Shown here in pieces: positions 27,081 through 34,731 of a stretch of 64,000 nucleotides of DNA. The notes below the pieces were generated by a model. That model was not told the origin of the DNA and searched no databases. It was given only the letters and a program-made list of their open reading frames with translations. Within the stretch, counting starts at the first letter, position 1. Every line of letters starts with the position of its first letter. This stretch comes from Sphingomonas sp. GTDB lineage: Bacteria > Pseudomonadota > Alphaproteobacteria > Sphingomonadales > Sphingomonadaceae. The position numbers and the translations under genes were made by a program. The DNA lies in assembly GCF_029239295.1 (NCBI RefSeq), contig NZ_JAQZBC010000005.1:62001-126000 (forward strand). Reading direction: 5' to 3'.

Positions 27081-27815
27081 TCATCGTTCGCTTGCCCGCC
27101 CGAAGCGGCGCTCCAGCCATGGCCGAACGATCAGCGCATTCACGTCGACCACCGCGTGCAGCAGCATCGCTGCCCATAACAGCCCGGTCGACAGGTACAG
27201 CCATCCCAGGCCCGCACCGACCAGGCTGACCGCGATCATCCCGCCGCGCCCCTGATACAGATGCGCCAGCGTGAACAGCATCCAGCCTGTGACGCAGCCC
27301 AGCGCCGCACTGCCGGTGACGATGGCGGCCAGCAGCGGCACGGTCAGGCGAAAGAACAATTCCTCGGCGATCCCGGCGGTCGCCGCCAGCACGAAGGCAG
27401 CGCCGGTCTCGCGGCGCGTCCGGGCGATCGCTGGCGAGCGGTAGGTGGGGCCGATCACACGCCACCGGCGCCATAGCGATACCGCCAGCAACCCCGCACC
27501 CAGCATGAAGCCGCCGCCGATCGCCAGCGCTGTCTCGCGCAATGCCGCGCCGCCAAGGGGAAGAATGCCAAAGGCGCCGTGAAGCTCGGGCGGCAGCACG
27601 GCCACCGCATCGATCCGGCCGATCAGCGCCAGCGCGACCAGCGAGGTCGCGCCATACATGCCGCCGATGCCCGCGGCCCAGCCGATCGACGCGCGGGGCC
27701 GCGACAGGGAGTCGCCGCGCACCGCACGCGCAATTCGCGCGGCGATGCTGCGCCGGCTCCGTACGCCATGGACGATCAGCGCGATCGCCGCCGCCAGCAG
27801 TACCGCTGCCAGCAT
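27081..27815 (-). CDS. CPBP family intramembrane metalloprotease
   Basis: A 244-residue polytopic membrane protein of the CAAX-protease/bacteriocin-processing (Abi) family. The catalytic Glu pair is in EELFFR (151-156); later motifs are FTLAHLYQG and HAVVDVNAL with the conserved His residues. About seven to eight hydrophobic segments are present. The substrate is unknown; this family has been linked to prenyl-protein processing, bacteriocin immunity and regulated proteolysis. It follows glpX on the same strand with a 41-base gap and probably shares its transcript. Confidence 0.88.
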   Translation of the reverse strand: MLAAVLLAAAIALIVHGVRSRRSIAARIARAVRGDSLSRPRASIGWAAGIGGMYGATSLVALALIGRIDAVAVLPPELHGAFGILPLGGAALRETALAIGGGFMLGAGLLAVSLWRRWRVIGPTYRSPAIARTRRETGAAFVLAATAGIAEELFFRLTVPLLAAIVTGSAALGCVTGWMLFTLAHLYQGRGGMIAVSLVGAGLGWLYLSTGLLWAAMLLHAVVDVNALIVRPWLERRFGRASER

Positions 27816-27856
27816 CAGCGCGCCCGGTTCACCGTAGCCCGGTCACGCGCGCCGCA

Positions 27857-28828
27857 TCAGCGGTCGAGCCGGTGCTCACCCTTCACCCAGCGCACCGTGC
27901 CGGACGAGGCGCGCATCACCACGCTCTCGGTGGTCATGATCTTGCCCTTGCGCTTCACGCCTTCCAGCAGCGATCCGTCGGTCACCCCGGTCGCCGCGAA
28001 GATGCAGTCGCCCTTGGCCAGTTCCTTCAGGTCGTATTGCTTGTCGAGGTCGGTGATGCCCCATTTGCGGGCACGCGCGCGCTCGTCCTCGTTGCGGAAC
28101 AGCAGCCGGCCCTTGAACTGGCCACCGACGCAGCGCAGCGCGGCGCAGGCCAGCACGCCTTCCGGCGCCCCGCCCGATCCCATGTACATGTCGATCGTCG
28201 TGTCGGGATCGGTCGTGGCGATCACGCCGGCAACGTCACCGTCGCCGATCAGCACCACGCCGCAGCCGATCGAGCGCAGCTCGGCGATCATCTTCTCGTG
28301 GCGCGGGCGATCCAGCACGCACACGATGATCTCGTTGGGCTGCAATCCCTTGGCCGCGGCGACTGCCTTCACATTCTCGGTCGGCGACTTGTCCAGGTCG
28401 ATCACGCCCTCGGGCAGACCCGGGCCGACCGCCAGCTTTTCCATGTACACGTCGGGCGCGTTGAGCAGGCAGCCTTCCTCGCCGATCGCCAGCACCGCCA
28501 GGCTGTTGGGGCCACCCTTGGCGCAGATCGTGGTTCCTTCCAGCGGATCGAGCGCAATGTCGATCCGCGGGCCGGTGCCCTGCGCCGCGCCGACCTTCTC
28601 ACCGATGTACAGCATCGGCGCCTCGTCGCGCTCGCCCTCACCGATCACCACCGTGCCGTCGATGTCGAGCGTGTTCAGCGCCTCGCGCATCTTCTCGACG
28701 GCGGCCGCGTCGGCCGCCTTTTCGTCGCCGCGCCCGATCAGGGTAGAGGCACCAATTGCCGCTGCCTCCGTCACGCGCACCATTTCAAGCACTAGAACGC
28801 GGTCGAGCACCTTGCTGGCTGTCGGCAT
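27857..28828 (-). CDS. glpX: Class II fructose-1,6-bisphosphatase
   Basis: A 323-residue GlpX-type phosphatase that hydrolyses fructose-1,6-bisphosphate in gluconeogenesis. Metal and substrate motifs are present: IGEGERDEAPML, ALDPLEGTT, IGDGDVAG and MYMGSGGAPEGVLA. Length and order of motifs match the family throughout. In some bacteria GlpX also accepts sedoheptulose-1,7-bisphosphate. It is divergent from the Lys/Ala/Pro-rich gene. Confidence 0.96.
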   Translation of the reverse strand: MPTASKVLDRVLVLEMVRVTEAAAIGASTLIGRGDEKAADAAAVEKMREALNTLDIDGTVVIGEGERDEAPMLYIGEKVGAAQGTGPRIDIALDPLEGTTICAKGGPNSLAVLAIGEEGCLLNAPDVYMEKLAVGPGLPEGVIDLDKSPTENVKAVAAAKGLQPNEIIVCVLDRPRHEKMIAELRSIGCGVVLIGDGDVAGVIATTDPDTTIDMYMGSGGAPEGVLACAALRCVGGQFKGRLLFRNEDERARARKWGITDLDKQYDLKELAKGDCIFAATGVTDGSLLEGVKRKGKIMTTESVVMRASSGTVRWVKGEHRLDR

Positions 28829-28933
28829 TCAATCCCCCAAAAAATCGTTGTTTCGCCGACGCGATAGGCATGTACCGCCACCGTGTCGAGACGCCGCTTG
28901 CCGGCTGACCGTGGGCGCGCGACAAGTGAACGC

Positions 28934-29542
28934 ATGGCGAAGCTGAAGGTTTATCGCACCCCGGCGGGATTCCACGATGCCTATGTCGCCGCGCCCAGCC
29001 AGAAGGCGGCGCTCGCGGCGTGGGGCAGCAGCGCCAATCTGTTTGCGCGCGGGCTGGCCGAACAAGTCACTGACCCGGCGCTGATCGCCGCCCCGCTCGA
29101 CCGCCCGGGAGAGGTGATCCGGGTCGCACGCACCATGGCCGACGCGACCGATCTGCCACCCGTCAAACGTCGCGCAAGCAAGGACGAAGGCAGGGATGGG
29201 GGCAGGGACGAGAGCAGCGATCAGGCCTCCGGAACGCGAAAAGCGGCCCCATCCGCGAAAGCGAAGCCCAAGGCCAAGAACAAGCCCAAGGCTAAGCCTG
29301 CGCCAAAGCCAAAGCCGAAACCGAGCCGCGCCGCGCTGGACAAGGCAGAGGCTGCGATCGAGGCGGCCGAGGCACGGCACAAGGCGCAGCGCGACGCCCT
29401 CCGGCGCGAGGAGCAGGCGCTCGCCGCCCGCCGCCGCGCGCTGGAAAAGGAGCAGGCGGAGGAACGCACCAGGCTCGACCGCGCCCGGCTCGCCGCGCGC
29501 GGTGACTATGAGGACGCGCTCGACGCCTGGCGCGGCGATTGA
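28934..29542 (+). CDS. Lys/Ala/Pro-rich protein with C-terminal coiled coil
   Basis: A 202-residue protein without a catalytic domain that I recognise. Residues 1-75 look globular (MAKLKVYRTPAGFHDAYVAAPS). Residues ~80-135 are a highly basic Lys-Pro-Ala repeat region (PKAKNKPKAKPAPKPKPKP). The last ~65 residues are a strongly charged Ala/Glu/Arg helix likely to form a coiled coil. This composition is often annotated as TolA-like or cell-envelope biogenesis, but there is no signal peptide or membrane anchor, so DNA or RNA binding is an equally good guess. The track ORF begins 17 codons upstream. Confidence 0.7.
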   Translation: MAKLKVYRTPAGFHDAYVAAPSQKAALAAWGSSANLFARGLAEQVTDPALIAAPLDRPGEVIRVARTMADATDLPPVKRRASKDEGRDGGRDESSDQASGTRKAAPSAKAKPKAKNKPKAKPAPKPKPKPSRAALDKAEAAIEAAEARHKAQRDALRREEQALAARRRALEKEQAEERTRLDRARLAARGDYEDALDAWRGD

Positions 29543-29553
29543 GCCCCGCATCG

Positions 29554-29579
29554 GCGCGTCCAGAACGCGCGTCCAGAAC
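29554..29579. repeat. Two perfect tandem copies of a 13-bp unit
   Basis: GCGCGTCCAGAAC occurs twice head to tail in the 98-base gap between the Lys/Ala/Pro-rich gene and the TRIC-type channel gene. This looks like a local slippage duplication. No further copies were noticed. Confidence 0.7.
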
Positions 29580-29640
29580 GCGGTCGCGAGCGCCACATGC
29601 CCTCCCCCGCCCCGCGCCGATCTGCTAGCCCGATCGGGAC

Positions 29641-30267
29641 ATGGAGCCCGACACCATCCTTCCCGCCTTTGCCCCCTGGTTCGATCTAGCGGGTCTTGCG
29701 GTCTTTGCCGCATCAGGCGCGCTCGCGGCAACGCGGCGCGGGCAGACGATGGTGACGCTGCTCTTCTTCGCGCTGATCACCGGCGTCGGCGGCGGAACGC
29801 TGCGCGACCTGCTGATCGGCGCGCCGGTGTTCTGGATCGTCGATAGCCGTGCGGCCACGGTATGCCTGGCGGTGGGCCTGCTGATCTGGGTCACCCCCGA
29901 ACGCTGGTGGCGCGGGCAGGCGCTCGACTGGTTCGATGCCGCCGGGCTCGCCGCTTATGCGGTATATGGCGCGGCAAAGGCGATCGGCTATGGCGTGCCG
30001 CCCGTCCCCGCCTTCGTCATGGGGGTGGTCACGGCGTGCGTTGGCGGCATCATCCGCGACGTGCTCGCCAATGAACCCTCGATCCTGATGCGCCCCGAAC
30101 TCTACGTCACCGCCGCCGCGCTCGCCGCCGCGCTGTACGTCGGGCTGACCTATCTGGCGCTGCCGGGCTGGATCGCGGCAATTATCGGCGCCTCGGCCGG
30201 CTTTGCGTTGCGCGCCGCGGCGATCCATTGGCAGATCCATCTGCCCGCCTATCGCGGGCGGCGATGA
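29641..30267 (+). CDS. Trimeric intracellular cation channel (TRIC/UPF0126) family protein
   Basis: A 208-residue membrane protein with seven predicted segments made of two homologous halves. The duplicated signature GGG(T)LRDLL / GGIIRDVL appears at about 41-48 and 134-141, as expected for prokaryotic TRIC channels. They conduct monovalent cations, mainly potassium. The gene stands alone on the plus strand and converges with the GNAT gene 15 bases later. Confidence 0.92.
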   Translation: MEPDTILPAFAPWFDLAGLAVFAASGALAATRRGQTMVTLLFFALITGVGGGTLRDLLIGAPVFWIVDSRAATVCLAVGLLIWVTPERWWRGQALDWFDAAGLAAYAVYGAAKAIGYGVPPVPAFVMGVVTACVGGIIRDVLANEPSILMRPELYVTAAALAAALYVGLTYLALPGWIAAIIGASAGFALRAAAIHWQIHLPAYRGRR

Positions 30268-30282
30268 TCGCGCCCCTCCGGC

Positions 30283-30891
30283 TTACCAGGTGAGCGGCTC
30301 GCCCGGCGGCGGCTGAGGGCCGACGTCGGCAAAGCGCCGGAGCTCCTGTGGCGGCGCGTCCTGCTCGCTCAGCGCGCATTGCCACAGGCCAACGTCGATC
30401 CACTGATCCAGCTTGTAGCCGATCGCCCCCAGTGTGCCGATGTAGCGAAAGCCCACGGCCTCGTGCAGCCGGACGGATCGCGCATTGGGCAGCGTGATGA
30501 CGCCCATCGCCTGGGTGAAGTTCTGCACCCGCAACGTCTGCAACAATGCATCGTACAACCGGCGCCCGATCCCGCGCCCTTCCGCTGCCGGCGCCAGATA
30601 GATCGACGTTTCCACCGCATGGCGATACGCCGCCCGTTCGCGAAAGCGGCCGGCATAGGCATAGCCCATCAGCTCCTCGCCTTCCCCGACCTCGCTGGTT
30701 CCCGCGGCCCCCCGCTGCGTCGCCACCAGCCAGGGATACAGGCCATCAGTGCCGGTCATGCGCGCCGCCATCTGCGCCGCATCCGGGGCCTCGGTTTCGA
30801 ACGACACGACGCCGGTCCTCACGAACGGGGCATAGATGCCGGCAATCGCCGCCGCATCATCAGGACGCGCTGCCCGGATCGTCAGCGTCAC
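30283..30891 (-). CDS. GNAT family N-acetyltransferase, phosphinothricin-acetyltransferase-like
   Basis: A 202-residue acetyltransferase of the Pat/Bar/YwnH type. The N-terminal motif IRAARPDDAAAIAGIYAPFV and FETEAPDAAQM are typical, and the acetyl-CoA-binding loop is AEGRGIGRRLYDALL. The C-terminal LPNARSVRLHEAVGFRYIG is the Asn/Arg/Glu-Gly-Phe motif of the family. Such enzymes acetylate small amines such as methionine derivatives or phosphinothricin. Its ATG overlaps the upstream small gene by 4 bases. Confidence 0.9.
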   Translation of the reverse strand: MTLTIRAARPDDAAAIAGIYAPFVRTGVVSFETEAPDAAQMAARMTGTDGLYPWLVATQRGAAGTSEVGEGEELMGYAYAGRFRERAAYRHAVETSIYLAPAAEGRGIGRRLYDALLQTLRVQNFTQAMGVITLPNARSVRLHEAVGFRYIGTLGAIGYKLDQWIDVGLWQCALSEQDAPPQELRRFADVGPQPPPGEPLTW

Positions 30892-31316
30892 CGCTGAACC
30901 GCCACCGTCAGCGCGCTGATGCGCCCGCCTTCCAGGATGCCGCGCAACCGCGCCCGGCGCGATGGCCCGCCGGCCGACGCTTGGGTCCCATAAATGCTGA
31001 TCTCGCCCGTCCCGTCGCTGCGGCAGCGCACGTCGAGCGATTGCGCGTCGGACAATCGCGCCGCCATGCGTCGTACCTCCGCCAGCACGCCGGCATCGAC
31101 CGGCCTGCCGCCGATCGTCAGCCGATCGATCATCACGCTGGTGCCGGCGAGCGGCGCCGCGGTCAGCTGCACCTCATACAGGATCGTATCGCAGGTGAAC
31201 CGCCCCGACAGGGTGCGCGGCGACGCCGGCTGCACCGACACGGGCGGTGCCGCCGGGCTCGCCGTCGGCGCGGCGGGCGCGGCCGCCTGCAGCAGCAGCG
31301 CGCCCAGCACGATCAC
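30888..31316 (-). CDS. Small exported protein of unknown function
   Basis: A 142-residue protein that I do not recognise. A hydrophobic N-terminus of about 11 residues followed by an Ala/Pro-rich stretch looks like a signal peptide with cleavage near AAAPA. The mature part (~35-142) contains FTCDT and LDVRCRS, two cysteines that could pair in the periplasm. The GTG start overlaps the sppA stop (GTGA) and its 3' end overlaps the GNAT start, so translation of the three genes is chained. Confidence 0.65.
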   Translation of the reverse strand: MIVLGALLLQAAAPAAPTASPAAPPVSVQPASPRTLSGRFTCDTILYEVQLTAAPLAGTSVMIDRLTIGGRPVDAGVLAEVRRMAARLSDAQSLDVRCRSDGTGEISIYGTQASAGGPSRRARLRGILEGGRISALTVAVQR

Positions 31317-33190
31317 AGGCCGAACCGCGCCAGCAGCAGGTCGAGCAGCCGGGCATCACCGGCGGTGGCCTGCTGCGGCCCCAGCCCGCCGCACTCCAGG
31401 CAACGTGCCTGTACGCCGCCGCTGATCGCCAGCCGGCGCACATCGCCCGCCGCCTGCGCCAGCATCTGGCGCTGTTCCCAGCCCATGCGCGCCAGCGCAT
31501 CGGCCGGTGCCGCGCCGCTGTCATCGTCGCGGCTGCCGATCTGCTGCACCAGCTGGCTGGCCCAGGTCGGCTTCTTCTCCAGATACTCCGGCTTGGCCGT
31601 ATTGGGGTCCAGCTTGGCGCGGCGCGCCGCTTCCTTGATCGCGTCGTTCAACGTGCCGAAGCGATCGACCAGGCCGATCTGCCGCGCGGTGCCGCCGTCC
31701 CACACACGCCCCTGCGCAATCTCGTCAACGCGTGCCACCGGCAGCTTGCGCGATTGCGACACCAGGCTGACGAACTCGCGATAGCCATGTTCGATGGTGG
31801 ATTGCAGCACCACGTCGGTCTGCTCGTTCAGCCCGCCCAGCAGGTCCGGCTGCCCCGCCAGCGGCGTCAGCTTCACGCCGTCGGTGGTGATGCCGATCTT
31901 GGCCAGCGTCTTTTCAAACGTGGGAAGGACGCCGAAAATGCCGATCGATCCGGTGATCGTCGACGGCTCGGCAAAGATGACATCGGCCGGCGTGGACACC
32001 CAATAGCCGCCCGACGCGGCCAGCCCACCCATCGACACGACGACCGGCAGCCCCTGTCGCTTCGCCTGCAGCACCGCGGTACGGATCTGCTCGGACGCCA
32101 TTACCGATCCGCCCGGCGAATCGACCCGGACGACCAATGCCTTCAGCTTCTTCTGTGCCAGCCCGTCGAGGATGTATTTGGCGATGGTCTCGCCGCCCGC
32201 GGTGCCGGGCGATGCCTTGCCGTCGACGATCTCGCCCGCGACGGTCACCACGCCGATGTCGCCGCCCGTGGGCAGCGGGTTGGCGCTGACATAGGCGTCA
32301 TATTTGATCTGGTTGAACCAGCCAGCGGGCTTGCCGCTCTCGGTGCCCGCCAGCTCGGCCACGCGGCGCCCGAACGCCAGCCGATCGCCGATCTTGTCGA
32401 CCATGCCGGTCGCCAGCGCGACCTTGCTCACGTCACCCCGCGCGGATTGCACCAGCTGCGCCGGCTGCTCCAGCCAGCGGACGATCTGCGCCTTCGGCCG
32501 GGCGCTTGCCACTCCCTGCTTCCACTGCTCCAGCAGCGATCCGTACAGCGCCTCGGACGCGGCGCGCGCCTCCGGGCTCTCGTCGGTGCGGGTGTACGGC
32601 TCGACCGCCGACTTGAACTTGCCGACGCGGAAAACGTGAACGTCGACGCCCAGCTTGTCGATCAGCCCCTTATAGTACAGCCGGCTGCCACCCGGTCCGG
32701 ACAGCGCCACCCCGCCCAGCGGCGCGGTCCAGATCTCGCTCGCCGCCGCCGCCAGGCGATAGCCGCCGTCGGTATAGGCAGTGGCATAGGCCAGCACCGG
32801 CTTGCCCGCCTGCCGCGCGCGGACCAGCGCATCGGCCACTTCGCCCAGGATCGCCGGATAGCCGCCACCGAAGCGGTCAAGGTCGAGGACGATCGCCTTG
32901 ACGCGCGAATCATCCTTCGCCGCGTCGATCGCGCGCACCACGTCGCGCAGACGATATTGCTGGCCGATCTGCTGGCCCGAAACCACCGCCAGCGGCGGCA
33001 CGTCCTCGGGCTGCTCGACGATCGGGCCGTTCAGCGCCAGCACCAGCGCGCCGTTCTTGATCGTCGGCGCGCTGGGCCGCGAATTGAGCGCGGCGAACAG
33101 CAGCGCAAAGAACAGCAGCATCGCGACGAGCACGAGCGCGTCCTTGATGCCGACCAGCAATTTCCACGCGCCGCGAACCAGCTTCATCAT
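31313..33190 (-). CDS. sppA: Signal peptide peptidase SppA, 67K type
   Basis: A 625-residue long-form SppA, an inner-membrane serine protease degrading cleaved signal peptides. One N-terminal membrane helix lies at about 15-32. The tandem S49 domains cover roughly 55-290 and 315-560. The catalytic Ser is in MGGLAASGGYW (second domain) and the general-base Lys is likely in LYYKGLIDKLGV (first domain), matching the split active site of the 67K enzyme. It heads a three-gene overlapping run with the exported protein and GNAT genes. Confidence 0.95.
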   Translation of the reverse strand: MMKLVRGAWKLLVGIKDALVLVAMLLFFALLFAALNSRPSAPTIKNGALVLALNGPIVEQPEDVPPLAVVSGQQIGQQYRLRDVVRAIDAAKDDSRVKAIVLDLDRFGGGYPAILGEVADALVRARQAGKPVLAYATAYTDGGYRLAAAASEIWTAPLGGVALSGPGGSRLYYKGLIDKLGVDVHVFRVGKFKSAVEPYTRTDESPEARAASEALYGSLLEQWKQGVASARPKAQIVRWLEQPAQLVQSARGDVSKVALATGMVDKIGDRLAFGRRVAELAGTESGKPAGWFNQIKYDAYVSANPLPTGGDIGVVTVAGEIVDGKASPGTAGGETIAKYILDGLAQKKLKALVVRVDSPGGSVMASEQIRTAVLQAKRQGLPVVVSMGGLAASGGYWVSTPADVIFAEPSTITGSIGIFGVLPTFEKTLAKIGITTDGVKLTPLAGQPDLLGGLNEQTDVVLQSTIEHGYREFVSLVSQSRKLPVARVDEIAQGRVWDGGTARQIGLVDRFGTLNDAIKEAARRAKLDPNTAKPEYLEKKPTWASQLVQQIGSRDDDSGAAPADALARMGWEQRQMLAQAAGDVRRLAISGGVQARCLECGGLGPQQATAGDARLLDLLLARFGL

Positions 33191-33299
33191 GTTTTCCCGG
33201 GATAATCGTCGATCGATCTAGCCGATGGTGTATGGCATCAGCAATACGCGTCCGCACGAAGGCGGCGCCAGCGGCTGTCCCGCCCCGAAACGCCGCGCT

Positions 33300-34484
33300 T
33301 CACAGCGCCTGCGCCGCCGCCCAGCCGCTCGCCCACGCCCATTGGAAATTGTATCCGCCCAACCAGCCAGTCACGTCGACCGCCTCGCCGATCACATACA
33401 GCCCCGGCACCTTGCGCGATTCCAGCGTCTGCGACGACAGGTCGGCGGTCGATACGCCCCCCACCGTCACTTCGGCCTTGGCGAACCCCTCGCTGCCATT
33501 GGGCACGAAACGCCACCCCGCCAGCGCCTGCTCGGCCGCCGCCAGCTTCGCATCGGCAAGGTTCGCCAGCTCGCCGCGCAGCCCCAGATTGTCGGCCAGC
33601 GCATCGGCCAGCCGCTGCGGCAGCGCACCCGCCAGCAGCTTGCCCGCGCCCATCCGCGGGGTCGCGCGCTTTGCGTCGCGCAGCCACCCCTCGCCCCGAT
33701 CGGGCACCAGGTCGACGATGATCGGGTCGCCATGCCGCCAATAGGACGACACCTGCAGGATCGCCGGTCCGGAGAGCCCCCGATGGGTGAACAGCATCGC
33801 CTCACGGAATGCCGCCTTGCCCGCGCGCGCGACCACCTCGGTCGCCACTCCCGCCAGCGCGCGGAACGGATCGTCCCCGCCCAGCGTCAGCGGGACCAGG
33901 GCGGGGCGCGGCTCCACCACCTTCATCCCGAACTGGCGCGCCAGATCATAGGCAAAGCCGGTGGCCCCCATCTTGGGGATCGAAGGGCCGCCGGTCGCCA
34001 CCACCAGCGCGGGCGCCGTGACCGGACCGTCGCGTCCCGCGCCGATCGCGACGCGAAAGCCGTCCGGGCCATGCTCCACCGCCCCCACCGGGCGACCGAG
34101 CACGAAATCCACCTGCCCCTTCGCGCATTCGTCGAGCAGCATCGCCACGATCTGCCGCGCGGAGCCGTCGCAGAACAATTGCCCCAGCGTCTTCTCGTGC
34201 CACGCGATCCCGTACCGTTCGACCAGCGCCAGGAAATCGGCCGGGGTGTAACGCGCCAGCGCAGAGCGCGCGAAATGCGGGTTGGCCGACAGGAAGCGAT
34301 CGGGCGCGGTACCGACGTTGGTGAAATTGCACCGCCCGCCGCCGGAAATCAGGATCTTCTTCCCCGCCTTCTCGGCATGGTCGATCACCAGCACGCGCCG
34401 GCCGCGCTGCCCGGCGACCGCGGCGCACATCAGCCCCGCCGCGCCGGCACCCAGCACGATCGCGTCGTAATCAGTGGCGGTCAC
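33300..34484 (-). CDS. BaiN/RdsA (HI0933-like) FAD-dependent oxidoreductase
   Basis: A 394-residue flavoprotein. The N-terminal FAD-binding GxGxxG is AIVLGAGAAGLMCA (about residues 8-21), followed by the family marker KILISGGGRCNFTN (about 43-56). A second FAD motif is LYVIGEAVDVTGWLGGYNFQWA near the C-terminus. Homologues are annotated as NAD(P)/FAD-dependent oxidoreductases of unclear substrate; BaiN is proposed to act on bile-acid derivatives, but that is not expected here. It lies 6 bases after the 59-aa gene. Confidence 0.92.
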   Translation of the reverse strand: MTATDYDAIVLGAGAAGLMCAAVAGQRGRRVLVIDHAEKAGKKILISGGGRCNFTNVGTAPDRFLSANPHFARSALARYTPADFLALVERYGIAWHEKTLGQLFCDGSARQIVAMLLDECAKGQVDFVLGRPVGAVEHGPDGFRVAIGAGRDGPVTAPALVVATGGPSIPKMGATGFAYDLARQFGMKVVEPRPALVPLTLGGDDPFRALAGVATEVVARAGKAAFREAMLFTHRGLSGPAILQVSSYWRHGDPIIVDLVPDRGEGWLRDAKRATPRMGAGKLLAGALPQRLADALADNLGLRGELANLADAKLAAAEQALAGWRFVPNGSEGFAKAEVTVGGVSTADLSSQTLESRKVPGLYVIGEAVDVTGWLGGYNFQWAWASGWAAAQAL

Positions 34485-34490
34485 GTTCGA

Positions 34491-34670
34491 TCAGTGCAGC
34501 TTGGCGATCGACAATCCGTCGCGCTTCGCCTGCTCCTTCACCGATTCCTCGCTGCGGGTCAGCGCCTTGGCAATCGCCTTCAGCGCCATGCCCTTCTTGG
34601 CCAGCGTGTGCAGCTTCTGGATCTCGTCCTGCCGCCACGGCTGGCGATGTCGTTCAAAGCGTTCGGCCAT
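34491..34670 (-). CDS. 59-aa basic helical protein, possible HTH (missing from ORF track)
   Basis: I read this one directly; it is below the length limit of the track. The ATG follows GGAAAGACGCC. The product begins MAERFERHRQPWRQDEIQKL and continues as a set of short helices, with KKGMALKAIAKALTRSEESVKEQAKRDGL reading like a tri-helical helix-turn-helix (SANT/sigma-region-4-like spacing). It is very basic. Its position between prfC and a flavoprotein gene, with a 6-base gap to the latter, supports real expression. A DNA-binding role is only inferred from the helix pattern. Confidence 0.75.
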   Translation of the reverse strand: MAERFERHRQPWRQDEIQKLHTLAKKGMALKAIAKALTRSEESVKEQAKRDGLSIAKLH

Positions 34671-34703
34671 GGCGTCTTTCCTACTCTATCCAGCCTTCAC
34701 CGT

Positions 34704-34721
34704 CATCCCGCTCGCGGGATG
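34704..34721. repeat. REP-like palindrome between prfC and the 59-aa gene
   Basis: CATCCCG-CTCG-CGGGATG is a perfect 7-bp stem, 11 bases beyond the prfC stop. It may be a terminator without T tract, or a member of a dispersed palindromic repeat family; no second copy was noticed in this window. Confidence 0.45.
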
Positions 34722-34731
34722 CCGGCGTGTG

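Noticed and set aside
31247-33205. 652-residue plus-strand ORF opposite sppA
   Set aside because: Shadow frame with no motif; sppA on the other strand is complete.
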